The notes: generated by a model from the sequence alone, not told the origin. Positions 18,301-25,026 are shown, numbered from the stretch's first letter. The stretch: DNA of 64,000 bases from Methylosinus sp. Sm6 (GCF_019802345.1 NZ_JAINDZ010000021.1:24416-88415), one strand, 5' to 3'. Translations and numbers: made by a program.

Positions 18301-18479
18301 AGCGGCCGCTCGCCATCGTCGTGATCGGCGGGCTGATCACCGCGACCGCGCTCACGCTCGTGCTGCTGCCGATCCTCTACGATCGCTTCCGCCTGCCGCG
18401 TCGCGCGAGCGTGAGCCCGCCGAGCGAGACGGTTCAGCCCGATTCGCTTCTGGCGAAATGGCGGATCGCCCGCCGATGA
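15339..18479 (+). CDS. heavy-metal efflux RND transporter (CusA/CzcA family)
   Basis: A 1046-residue proton-driven trimeric pump of the heavy-metal efflux RND group. N-terminal signature: SKLPIDAFPDVAPVQVLV, as in CzcA and CusA. Twelve membrane helices in the usual 1+5/1+5 arrangement. The fourth helix reads AIAIGILVDCAVVVVEN (393-410) with Asp402 and Glu409; the additional upstream Asp of CzcA (DFG type) is missing, so it resembles CusA-type proton relays more than CzcA. That hints at monovalent Cu/Ag, but substrate cannot be fixed from this motif alone. The stop overlaps the outer-membrane gene start (ATGA). Confidence 0.92.
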   Translation: MLDQLIRTALGQRLLVFLGALALAVWGAHAYSKLPIDAFPDVAPVQVLVSMRAPGLTPEELENRVTAPIEIAVRGVPNLVRMRSMTRYSVALLTFEFTEGTDIFWARAQVNERLASVADQLPEGASGGLAPIVTPLAEMLMFTVVGGGLSPTEQRSLVDWTIRPALRSLVGVADVNVLGGFVRTFEVAPSPPAMAARGITVAMLKDALAENNRNDGAGRVRDGEEALLVRAEGRLRTLDDIRSVVVAAKPTGVVRIGDVAEVRNGSLARNGVSTRNGEAEAVWALVLGLRGADASTVVSGVKARLEELKPSLPPGAHIDIFYDRSELIGKAVWTVQKVLLEAIVLVVILLFLFLGNLRAAVVVSLMLPLAALATFAIMRQWGLSANIMSLGGLAIAIGILVDCAVVVVENVEHRLTSVREADIGERIRLTYESAREVATPLISGAVIIITVFLPLLSLEGLEGRLFAPVALTIAFALASALFLSLTVVPALSATLLRAGETDEPPLVRRLSNFYNPLLERALRRPLIVGGIVTAGLALALLASNHIGQTFMPVMDEGTPVITVRKHPTISVDVAAETDMRIERALMARVPEVKGVMGRAGADELGIDPVGLNETDMFLTLAPQKEWRGKGTEWLLGELRQVLESFPGISYSFSQPIDMRVQEMIIGARGDVVVKVFGDDLDELNRLAREVAATLKKIPGSEDVFALKNDGMRYLSAKIDRLAAGRFGLNASEIQDGLRVWVDGRQVGLVLEGPIRTPLMLRGDAVSRRSPVDFARLPVVSPEGKVVELSQLADIHIENGPIQVIREEGRRFATVLANVTGRDLVGFVDEAKAAVARDIKAPVGYQFVWGGQFENQQRASARLAIVVPLALALIFLLLYLTFNSLAQAALVFCNVPFAAIGGVIGLWLSGEFLSVPASVGFIALIGIAVLNGVVLISYINKLVAEGRPVHEAVREGAKRRMRPVVLTATIAAFGLMPFLFASGPGAEIQRPLAIVVIGGLITATALTLVLLPILYDRFRLPRRASVSPPSETVQPDSLLAKWRIARR

Positions 18480-19846
18480 CCCTCCTGTCGACGTGCGAGC
18501 AGAGTGTGACGCGCATCCTCGTTCTGTGTCTCGCCGGCCTTCTCGCCGGCGGCGCTTCGGCCGCCGAGCGCGAGCCGGCCGCGACCCCGGCAAAGCCGAC
18601 GGCGTCGGCCGTGGCGAAGCCCAAGGTAGTCGGAATGCCATCGCCGCCGCGAAAGCGCGCGGCGAAGCCCAGGGCCGTCGCCCCGCGCAGCCATCTCATC
18701 GCCGGCCATCTCGAAATGGCGGTGGCGATCGACGCTCAGAGCGCGTCGCTGGAAGCCCAGCGGCGCGCGGTCGCCTCGCGCTATGCGACCTCCAATTCGA
18801 TCACGCCTGGCTCGCCCTATTTCGCCGGCGCGCGGCAGGACCGCCTGTCCGGCAATGTGAAGGGCTATCGCGAGACGGAGCTCGAGGTCGGAATGCCGCT
18901 GTGGCTTCCCGGCCAGCGCGACGCCTTCGAGAACAATGTGACCGCGGGCGTGCTGGAGCTCGAGGAGCGCCTCGCCCTGCGCCGCCTGGACGTGGCGGCT
19001 CTGGTGCGCGACGCCTGGTGGCGGGCGCAGCGGGCGGTCAGGGACGCGGCGATCGCGCGCGACCGCCTCGCGACGGCGCGCGATATCGGCCGCGACATGA
19101 CGCGGCGCGTGGAGCTCGGCGAGAGCTCCTCTCAGGACGAGCTGCTCGCCCGCAATGAGACGCTCGCCGCCGAAACCGAAGTCACGCAAATGAACGCCGC
19201 CGCCGAGGCGGCGCGCGCCTCCTATCGCGTGCTGACTGGCGGGGCCTTTCCGGACGGGACGCTGGAGCCGATCTTGCCGCCGCGTCCGATCGAGGACCAT
19301 CCCGCGCTGCGCGCGCCGATTGCGACGCTCGCCAGAGCGGAGACGAATCTGCGTCTCGTGGACGCCTCCTTCATCGAAAATCCCGATCTCGGCGTCTTCG
19401 GCCGCAATGAGCAGGGCACCGAGCCGGTCGTGACCGGCGACGTGCCGGTGAGGTCCAACAACAACACCATCGGCGTGCGCTTCCGGCTTCCGCTGCCGAC
19501 GCCCGGCCGCAACGAGCCGCGCATAGCGGCGGCGCGGGCGGAGATGGACAGCGCGCGCGCCGAGCTCGATCGGGCGCAGCGGCTGGTCGCGGCGGAGATC
19601 GCGGCGGCGCGCGCCGCTCTCGTCGCCGCGCGCCGCGCCGACGGCCTCGCCGCCGAGCGGCTCAGAGTGGCGACGGATCAGTTCGAGCTGGCGCGCAAGG
19701 CGTTCAGGCTCGGCGAAATCAACGCGTTCGATCTCTATCGCGTGCGCCAGCTCCAGCTCGACGCGCAGCGCGCCCGCGCCGACGCCGCCGTCGATCTCGG
19801 CGTCGCGCAATCGCGGCTCAATCAGGCATGGGGCTATGCGCCGTGA
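18476..19846 (+). CDS. outer-membrane efflux channel protein (TolC/CzcC-like)
   Basis: Outer-membrane factor of the tripartite metal efflux system. The 456-residue product starts with a signal peptide (ILVLCLAGLLAGGASAA), then a Pro/Lys/Ala linker (about 38-75), then two long helical OEP repeats with many Ala/Arg/Glu-rich coiled segments (about 85-270 and 280-450). I chose ATG 18476, which overlaps the pump stop, over an ATG six codons upstream and over a much longer frame that shadows the pump gene. Its position as third gene of the adaptor-pump-channel operon supports the call strongly. Confidence 0.9.
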   Translation: MTLLSTCEQSVTRILVLCLAGLLAGGASAAEREPAATPAKPTASAVAKPKVVGMPSPPRKRAAKPRAVAPRSHLIAGHLEMAVAIDAQSASLEAQRRAVASRYATSNSITPGSPYFAGARQDRLSGNVKGYRETELEVGMPLWLPGQRDAFENNVTAGVLELEERLALRRLDVAALVRDAWWRAQRAVRDAAIARDRLATARDIGRDMTRRVELGESSSQDELLARNETLAAETEVTQMNAAAEAARASYRVLTGGAFPDGTLEPILPPRPIEDHPALRAPIATLARAETNLRLVDASFIENPDLGVFGRNEQGTEPVVTGDVPVRSNNNTIGVRFRLPLPTPGRNEPRIAAARAEMDSARAELDRAQRLVAAEIAAARAALVAARRADGLAAERLRVATDQFELARKAFRLGEINAFDLYRVRQLQLDAQRARADAAVDLGVAQSRLNQAWGYAP

Positions 19847-19894
19847 CGCGACGTCGGCGGAGCGAGTCAGGCGCGCCGTGCGAGCGCGTCCCGT

Positions 19895-21010
19895 TCAGGC
19901 TCGCCTTTGCCGGAGCGCCGCGCAGCGCTCCAGCAGCCAGTCCAGCGCCTCCGGGAAGACGAGCTCCTCGGAGGCGGCGATCTCCGCCGCGCTCCACCAT
20001 TTCCAGCCGAGCACATCGCGCCGCTCGATATCGGTGAAATTGCGCGGATCGAGCGTGAAATCGCCGACCCGGACGGCGTAGAAGCGCTCGCTGGCCAGCA
20101 GCCATTCCTCGCCGAGCTGCATGGGAAATTGGCGGGCGGCGACGATCGGTCCGAGCTCGACGCCTTCGAGCCCCGTCTCCTCGAACAGTTCACGACGCGC
20201 AGCGGCGTCGAATGTTTCGTTCCCCTCGAGCGCGCCGCCGACCGCGCCCCAGAAATGCGCATGTCCGCGCGCGATCAAATGCGGCGCGAGACGCGAAGAG
20301 TAGCGCAGCAGCAGCGCCTCGTTCGCCTCGTTGAGCAGCAGCACGCGCGCCGCCTCGCGCCGGCGCAGCTTGCGGCCGTCGTAGGGAAGCGCGATGGGAG
20401 GGCGGCTGCGCTCCTCGGGCCAGCGCGTCAGCCGCCAGACGCCTTTCTCATAAGTGAACCAGCTCGGCGCCGCGTTGAGCACCGGCGTCTCGCGCTTGGC
20501 CGAGAGGCCGAGGCCGATGGCGATGCGATAGGCGATGTCGAGAACGCCGGCATGGGCGATGACCAGAACCGTCTCGCCCGCATGGCGCTCGGCGATCGCG
20601 TCGAGCTCGGCGCGCACGCGCGCGGCGAATTGCACATGGCTCTCGCCGCCGCCGAGAATGGTGAAATGCGGGCGGCGCCGGCGATGCATCGCATATTGGC
20701 GGGGATAGAGCTGCTCGACCTCGTCGGAGACGAGCCCTTGCCATTCGCCGTCATGCTTCTCGCGCAGAGCGGCGCTGGTCGTGATCGGCAGTCCGAGGCG
20801 AGACGCGACCGGCGTCGCCGTCTGCAGCGCGCGTTTCAGATCGCTGCTGTAGATGCGGTCGAAGCGCTCGGTCGCGAGCTCGCGCGCCAGAGCCTCCGCC
20901 TGAGCAAAGCCTTTGACGTTGAGCGGAATGTTCAGCTGGCCCTGGACGCGCCTCTCGAGATTCCAATTGGTCTCGCCGTGGCGCGCCAGACAAATGCGCG
21001 TCAGCGCCAT
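19895..21010 (-). CDS. histidine phosphatase / NUDIX hydrolase fusion protein
   Basis: A 371-residue two-domain enzyme. Residues 1-200: histidine phosphatase (phosphoglycerate mutase-like) with phospho-acceptor His11 in CLARHGETNWN and the second catalytic His153 (VLVIAHAG). Residues 215-365: NUDIX domain with a complete box G-x5-E-x7-RE-L-x-EE-x-G at 259-280 (Gly259, Glu265, Arg273, Glu274, Glu277, Glu278, Gly280). NUDIX cleaves nucleoside diphosphate-X bonds, and the phosphatase half could then remove a phosphate from the product. The substrate is unknown. There is no sign of a frame break at the junction (RRREAARVLLL). It is a single gene with neighbours on other strands or functions. Confidence 0.9.
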   Translation of the reverse strand: MALTRICLARHGETNWNLERRVQGQLNIPLNVKGFAQAEALARELATERFDRIYSSDLKRALQTATPVASRLGLPITTSAALREKHDGEWQGLVSDEVEQLYPRQYAMHRRRRPHFTILGGGESHVQFAARVRAELDAIAERHAGETVLVIAHAGVLDIAYRIAIGLGLSAKRETPVLNAAPSWFTYEKGVWRLTRWPEERSRPPIALPYDGRKLRRREAARVLLLNEANEALLLRYSSRLAPHLIARGHAHFWGAVGGALEGNETFDAAARRELFEETGLEGVELGPIVAARQFPMQLGEEWLLASERFYAVRVGDFTLDPRNFTDIERRDVLGWKWWSAAEIAASEELVFPEALDWLLERCAALRQRRA

Positions 21011-21090
21011 GAAATCGCTCCGGGGGACGCCCTCCGTCTAACGACCTGAGGGCCGATAGTCCAGCACGGAAGGGGGCGCGCGGCCGGCAA

Positions 21091-21930
21091 TCAGCCCGGA
21101 TAGCCGCCGTCTTCGTTCAGCGCGTCCCAGGAGAAGGGAGTCCAGCCTTCCGCCTGCATCTCGATAGCGAAGGCGACGCCGCGTGCGATCAGCCGATTGC
21201 GGGGCGTCATGCCGGCGACCTGCGCGGCGGTGGAAACGGCGATGTCGGCGAGCGGCGTGCCGGCGGCGACGGCGCGCCCGTGCTTGATGACGCCACGAAT
21301 GCGCCCCGCCTGCGGCGCGAGAGCAGGAACGCCGTCGATCGCGCCGAAGGCCTCGCCGGCCTCGACGATATTGCCGATGTCCTTGATCATCGAAAAAATC
21401 CCGGAGACCGGCGCGCGCGCCGGCTCGCTCTCGCCCGGCTCGGGGACGGGCGCGGGCCCCGCGCCTTCGCCCGGCCGACGGATCGCGCCGGGATCCTTGC
21501 CAAAGGCGTCGACGACGAGGTCACAGCTCTCGCCGGCGATGGAGTCCGGCGAGAGGCCGATCGTCAGGCCGGCCAGATTGCGCACCCCGAAGGGCTCCCG
21601 GCGCGGCGCCATTTCGGCGTCGACGACGACCTCCCACGGCCAGCGCTCGAGGATCTGCTGCAGCGGATGAGTGAGCACGGGGATGAACATGCGGCTGCGC
21701 AGGCCGAGCATGAATTCGGCGACGAGATCGGCCCGCCGCGCCTCGACGCCCTCGAGCACGCTCGAGCCGTCGAACCAGGCGTCGGAGAAGGTCATCTTGC
21801 GGCGCAGGTCCGGCGGCGGCGCGGCCTGGTGCATGGCGACGATATGGTCGGCGAGAAACAATTCGCGCGCGATCGCCGAGGCGGTTTCGCCGATCCCGAG
21901 GATCAGCACGCAGGAGTGTCGGTCGGACAT
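21091..21930 (-). CDS. EF2563/YqeB-family molybdenum-hydroxylase maturation-like protein (paralogue 1)
   Basis: A 279-residue protein with an N-terminal Rossmann-like loop (CVLILGIGETASAIAREL), a block RRKMTFSDAWFDG that corresponds to the family's RR-x2-x-F-x-E-A segment, VVVDAEMA, IGLSPDS and a C-terminal lipoyl-like beta hammerhead (AGRIRGVIKHGRAVAAGTPLAD). This layout matches the EF2563/YqeB family known from selenium-dependent molybdenum hydroxylase clusters. A Pro/Glu/Gly-rich insertion lies at about 168-192. Start at 21930 (MSDRHSC) chosen by conservation; the frame extends 38 codons further upstream without similarity. A second, diverged paralogue is at 23979-24851. Role in Mo handling is inferred from family and neighbours. 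Confidence 0.75.
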   Translation of the reverse strand: MSDRHSCVLILGIGETASAIARELFLADHIVAMHQAAPPPDLRRKMTFSDAWFDGSSVLEGVEARRADLVAEFMLGLRSRMFIPVLTHPLQQILERWPWEVVVDAEMAPRREPFGVRNLAGLTIGLSPDSIAGESCDLVVDAFGKDPGAIRRPGEGAGPAPVPEPGESEPARAPVSGIFSMIKDIGNIVEAGEAFGAIDGVPALAPQAGRIRGVIKHGRAVAAGTPLADIAVSTAAQVAGMTPRNRLIARGVAFAIEMQAEGWTPFSWDALNEDGGYPG

Positions 21931-22082
21931 GGCTCGAACCGTCGTCTGTTGCAGTCTCGCGACGACAAGCAAGAATCCGGCCTCGCTGAGCCGTTCCCTG
22001 TTCTGCGACGCATGAATGTCGCAAAATTTGGCGCCAGTGACCATTTGCCGCAGAAAAGCAGGCCTTCTTTGGAATGCTTGCA

Positions 22083-22098
22083 GTATATTAGTTTATAC
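22083..22098. promoter_or_regulatory. AT-rich palindrome in the divergent gap
   Basis: GTATA-TTAGTT-TATAC, a perfect 5-bp inverted repeat over 6 bases, in the only strongly AT-rich stretch of the gap between paralogue 1 and the small unknown gene. CATATATAA follows (22103-22111) and could be a -10 region for the rightward gene. It resembles, loosely, a ModE-type binding region, but the half sites do not match well. Confidence 0.35.
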
Positions 22099-22165
22099 GG
22101 CTCATATATAAAAGCGCGTTCGGAGCCGTCACGCCGAGGCAACCGGCGACGGAAGCGACGACAAT

Positions 22166-22534
22166 ATGGAGAGCGCCGCGGCTGCGGCGAAGATGGAGGT
22201 TCCTGTGCAAGCGAATGTTTCTTCGACGGAAACGACCGAGGTCGGCAATGTGGCCCCCGTCGGCGTCGCAGCGCCCGTGGCCGAGACGGCTCCTGGTCCC
22301 GAGGCCGGCGTCGCCTCCGAGGTCGCCGACGGCTTCATTCTCCATGTGCGTTTCCGTCCCGATGCGACCATTTGGATGATCGACGAGTGCCCCTCCCATT
22401 TCACGCCGCAGGAATGGTATAACTTCCTCTGCAGCCGCATTCCCGATCGCTATTCGCCGCGCATGGGCGGCCGCGGCGACTTCCGCGTCAGCCGCGCGCA
22501 GCTCGAGGCGTTGAAGGTCCGCAATCCGAGCTGA
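22166..22534 (+). CDS. small conserved-looking protein of unknown function
   Basis: A 122-residue protein that I do not recognise. The first 55 residues are Ala/Val/Glu/Pro-rich and probably unstructured. The last 65 form a compact-looking domain with high information content: FILHVRFRPDATIWMID, then ECPSHFTPQEWYNFLCSRIPD and YSPRMGGRGDFRVSRAQLEALK. It has two Cys, three Trp or adjacent aromatics, and an acidic-aromatic motif. No signal peptide or membrane segment. It is transcribed divergently from EF2563/YqeB paralogue 1 across a gap with an AT-rich palindrome, so a link with molybdenum use is possible but unproven. Confidence 0.65.
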   Translation: MESAAAAAKMEVPVQANVSSTETTEVGNVAPVGVAAPVAETAPGPEAGVASEVADGFILHVRFRPDATIWMIDECPSHFTPQEWYNFLCSRIPDRYSPRMGGRGDFRVSRAQLEALKVRNPS

Positions 22535-22557
22535 TCTTACGAATTCGGACAAATCAC

Positions 22558-22578
22558 GGACGCCGCAATGCGGCGTCC
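22558..22578 (+). terminator. hairpin after the small unknown gene
   Basis: GGACGCCGC-AAT-GCGGCGTCC, a perfect 9-bp stem with a three-base loop starting 24 bases after the stop. There is no T-tract, so it may be a Rho-assisted or RNA-stabilising hairpin rather than an intrinsic terminator. Confidence 0.5.
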
Positions 22579-22626
22579 GGCCGCAGCTTCAGGCTCGCTC
22601 TTCGACGTTTTGCCTACCGCGAGGCG

Positions 22627-22721
22627 CTGGTGGTCTGCTTCATCGAATTTGATGGGTTTCGAGAGCGAGCCTTCAGGCTCGCCCTTTCACCCCTTTCAAA
22701 TCGGCTGAATCACGCCGCTAG
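22627..22721. mobile_element. miniature inverted-repeat element next to mop
   Basis: Right end 22696-22717 differs from the 9746-9767 repeat at only one position and is followed by CTAG (22718-22721). The left end (22631-22652) is degenerate, 16 of 22 matches, preceded by CTGG. Inside is GCGAGCCT-TC-AGGCTCGC (22665-22682). The CTA of the right border is the complement of the mop stop codon TAG. Confidence 0.7.
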
Positions 22722-22927
22722 TCCACGGCCAGGATCACATCGGACGCTTTGACGATTGCCTTGACCTCGCGTCCGGCCTTCAGCTCCAGATCGTCGACCG
22801 ATTCATTGGTGATGGCGGCGGTCAGCCGCGCGCCCTGCACCTGAACGACCACATGAGCGGTGGTCGCGCCCTTCTCGACCTTTTCCACCTTGCCAGCGAA
22901 GACATTGCGCGCCGAGATCTTGGTCAT
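22718..22927 (-). CDS. mop: molbindin (Mop), single-domain molybdate-binding protein
   Basis: A 69-residue cytoplasmic protein consisting of one Mop/TOBE domain: KISARNVFAGKVEKVEKG, then VVVQVQGARLTAAITNESVDDL and VKAIVKASDVILAVD, which is the complete molbindin fold. Such proteins assemble as hexamers that store or buffer molybdate. The start at 22927 (MTKISARN) is preceded by GGGAG at a proper distance; a 16-codon upstream extension is unlikely. It lies in a molybdenum-related locus with a ModE-type regulator and two EF2563/YqeB proteins. Its TAG stop coincides with the border of a miniature repeat element. Confidence 0.92.
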   Translation of the reverse strand: MTKISARNVFAGKVEKVEKGATTAHVVVQVQGARLTAAITNESVDDLELKAGREVKAIVKASDVILAVD

Positions 22928-23054
22928 TTGGCACTCCCTGATCGTCCGGGCCTCGGACGGGCCCGAGGCCCGCATCTAGGGCGCGGAGGGCGGCGAGCGA
23001 GCCGGCCGTCCGGCGGGGCTCGCGGGTGGCGCGTTTCTCGCTTCGGCTTCGGAC

Positions 23055-23543
23055 ATGCTGGACTCGAGTTCGCCTCTTTTCGCCCGAACCTATCGTTTCG
23101 TGTCGGCTTTTCCGGCGCGCCTCCTTCGTCACGACGAGACGCTCGGCCTGTCGACGCTGCTGTTTGCGGGCGGCGAGCTGCGCGTGCCCCTGGTGGACGC
23201 CGCGGCGGGGACGGTGGTCGAGGCAAAGATCGACGCCAGCGACGTCTCGATCGCCCTGTCGCGACCAATGGATGTCACCATCCTCAACCGTCTGCCGGGC
23301 GAGATCGTCGCGCTTGGGTTCTTGGCGCCGCCTTTCGTCGTCGCGACCCTGTCGCTCGGCGGGGCGGAGCTGCAGGCGATCATCACGCGCGAATCGGTCG
23401 ATCGCCTCGCCCTCGTCGAGGGGCTGCGCGCCTGGGCGATGATCAAGGCCGTGGCGATCAGCGGCCGGACGCTCGATCCCGATGCGGCTCCCTATCCGCG
23501 TCGCTGGCCGTCTTCTGATAGGACCAGTTCAGGGACGCGATGA
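23055..23543 (+). CDS. solitary ModC C-terminal-like TOBE domain protein
   Basis: A 162-residue protein resembling the part of ModC that follows the ATPase: LPARLLRHDE-type linker (here FPARLLRHDETLGLSTLLF), IDASDVSIAL, ILNRLPGEIV and a final LQAIITRESVDRLALVEGLRAWAMIKAVAIS, the TOBE/Mop oxyanion-binding fold. No Walker motifs precede it within the gap, so either it is the remnant of a lost modC or a stand-alone molybdate sensor. It is divergent from mop and its last 86 bases overlap the end of the ModE-type gene on the other strand. A direct role as the missing sensing half of that ModE is attractive but speculative. Confidence 0.7.
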   Translation: MLDSSSPLFARTYRFVSAFPARLLRHDETLGLSTLLFAGGELRVPLVDAAAGTVVEAKIDASDVSIALSRPMDVTILNRLPGEIVALGFLAPPFVVATLSLGGAELQAIITRESVDRLALVEGLRAWAMIKAVAISGRTLDPDAAPYPRRWPSSDRTSSGTR

Positions 23544-23898
23544 CTTCGTCCAGCGTGCGTTTGGCCGAATGCGCCGCATGTCGCTCGATGGAGCGATAAA
23601 TGCTCGCCAGCCGCTCGCCGAAGGGCGTGATCTCGGCGCCGCCCTCGCGGCGGCCCGGAAAAGTGGCGACGACCGGGCTCTCGAAGGTGCGGTTGAGCGC
23701 GTCGACCGACAGCCAGCATTTGCGATAGGAGAGGCCGAGCGCGCGGCTCGCTCCGATGATCGAGCGCTCCTTGCGCACCGCGTCGATCAGCTCGAGGTCC
23801 TGTGGTCCGAGCGTGCCGCCATTGGGCAGCCGCAGCACCACTCCGACCTGCAAGGCCGAAATCTGCGAGGGCTCATGCTCCGCCCGCGTCATCCGCAT
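23458..23898 (-). CDS. ModE-type winged-helix regulator without TOBE domain
   Basis: A 146-residue regulator matching the N-terminal LysR-like winged helix of ModE: LELIDAVRKERSIIGASRALGLSYRKCWLSVDAL (split across two helices), then SPVVATFPGRREGGAEITPFGERL. The di-Mop molybdate-sensing half of full ModE is absent. I chose ATG 23898 with GGGAG upstream; a TTG seven codons earlier is possible. It follows EF2563/YqeB paralogue 2 by 80 bases on the same strand and is probably in its operon. The direct repeats at 23918-23938 lie immediately upstream. Its sensing partner could be the neighbouring solitary TOBE protein. Confidence 0.85.
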   Translation of the reverse strand: MRMTRAEHEPSQISALQVGVVLRLPNGGTLGPQDLELIDAVRKERSIIGASRALGLSYRKCWLSVDALNRTFESPVVATFPGRREGGAEITPFGERLASIYRSIERHAAHSAKRTLDEVIASLNWSYQKTASDADREPHRDRASGR

Positions 23899-23917
23899 CT
23901 CCCGCTCCGCGACCAGC

Positions 23918-23938
23918 AATATAGCATTTAATATAGCA
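23918..23938. promoter_or_regulatory. AATATAGCA direct repeats upstream of the ModE-type gene
   Basis: AATATAGCA at 23918-23926 and 23930-23938, separated by TTT. On the coding strand of the regulator each copy reads TGCTATATT, similar to the CGCTATATA half of the enterobacterial ModE box. Position (20 bases before the start codon) would suit autoregulation. Confidence 0.4.
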
Positions 23939-23978
23939 GAAATGCGACGGCCCTGTCACATTTGCGACAAGGCTGCTG

Positions 23979-24851
23979 TCACTGCGCCACGAAGGAGCCC
24001 GGCGAGAGGGCGGCGGCGCGCTCGGCGAGCTTCACGCGAATGGCGCGCGAGACCGCGCTGGCGATGAGCCCCGACCGCTCGTCGATGCCGGTCCAGCGCG
24101 CGGAGCGTCCTCGCGGATCGATCTCCAGGACCTTCACGCCGCACGGGATCTGGGCGCCGTCGCGAACGACGCCGCGCAGCACGCCGTCGAGCGGCGCCGT
24201 GATCGGCTCGCCGCCGAGATGGCCGACAACGAAATCCTTGAACACGCGCTGGCCGATGTCGATCGCGGTGTGCCACAGGCCCGGACGGGACGAATAGACG
24301 AAACGCTCTTCGCCGACGCCGCCGAGGAGGCCGGGAATGCGATCCGCCGCCTCGGTCGCTCCGCTATGGACGATGCGGCCGGCCTCGGAGGGCTTGGTCT
24401 CGATGGCGATGTCGCAATTGCGGTCGACGGCGAAATTCGGGCCGAGGCCGACGGCGAGCCCGGCGAGATGGCGCAGATCGGGGGTGGCGCGATATTTCTG
24501 CATCCGCGCGTCGACCAGCGCGTCGGGCGCGCGCAGCGCGACGAGATCATGGAATTGCAGCGGCGTCACCGCAATGTGGGTCGAGTAATCGAGAGTGGCG
24601 AGCAGCTCCAGCGCCGTCTCGGCGCGCTCGCTGGTCACGCCGTCGAGCGTGACCCTCTCGCCATAGAGGCTGTCGTGAAAGGCCATCTGCCGCCGGATGA
24701 CCGGAGGAAACGAGTCGTGACTCAGCACGACGGCCCAACCGATGCGATGCATATGGACGGCGATCGCCGAGGCGATCTCATTCGTCCCCAAAATGACGGC
24801 CAGCGGACGCTTGCGTCGCGGCTGGGCGCCCGGGTCTTCCGACGCGCGCAT
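23979..24851 (-). CDS. EF2563/YqeB-family molybdenum-hydroxylase maturation-like protein (paralogue 2)
   Basis: A 290-residue paralogue of the protein at 21091-21930, with RPLAVILGTNEIASAIAVHM (Rossmann-like loop), IRRQMAFHDSLYG, DALVDARMQKY, AVGLGPNFAVDRNCDIAIET and a C-terminal hammerhead (DGVLRGVVRDGAQIPCGVKVLEIDPR). It fits the EF2563/YqeB family better than paralogue 1 and lacks the Pro-rich insertion. The start at 24851 has an excellent Shine-Dalgarno (GGAGGA). A palindrome resembling a Mo-box lies about 130 bases upstream. It precedes the ModE-type gene in the same direction. No molybdenum hydroxylase is encoded in the window, so its client is elsewhere or different. Confidence 0.8.
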   Translation of the reverse strand: MRASEDPGAQPRRKRPLAVILGTNEIASAIAVHMHRIGWAVVLSHDSFPPVIRRQMAFHDSLYGERVTLDGVTSERAETALELLATLDYSTHIAVTPLQFHDLVALRAPDALVDARMQKYRATPDLRHLAGLAVGLGPNFAVDRNCDIAIETKPSEAGRIVHSGATEAADRIPGLLGGVGEERFVYSSRPGLWHTAIDIGQRVFKDFVVGHLGGEPITAPLDGVLRGVVRDGAQIPCGVKVLEIDPRGRSARWTGIDERSGLIASAVSRAIRVKLAERAAALSPGSFVAQ

Positions 24852-24978
24852 GAATTCCTCCTGATCCGGCGAAGGAGGAAAGCAAGCCTCGCGCCAGCGC
24901 AAAAAATCAAAAAATACTCTGCAATAACAACAAGGTGACTGAAGGGCGCGGCACCGCGCCGGCAGGCGCGAGCTGTAT

Positions 24979-24994
24979 TGTTATGGATATAACA
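24979..24994. promoter_or_regulatory. Mo-box-like palindrome TGTTAT-GGAT-ATAACA
   Basis: A perfect 6-bp inverted repeat with a four-base spacer. The halves (TGTTAT/ATAACA) resemble the CGTTATA/TATAACG halves of ModE binding sites, with C/G changed to T/A. It lies between the LLM gene stop and the start of EF2563/YqeB paralogue 2, upstream of a T-rich stretch that could hold the promoter. Confidence 0.45.
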
Positions 24995-25026
24995 CGAGCA
25001 AAGCGCGAAAGGCGACAATCGCGCCT

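Noticed and set aside
15198..18641. 1147-codon open frame on the minus strand
   Set aside because: Antisense to the RND pump; no domain and typical shadow composition.
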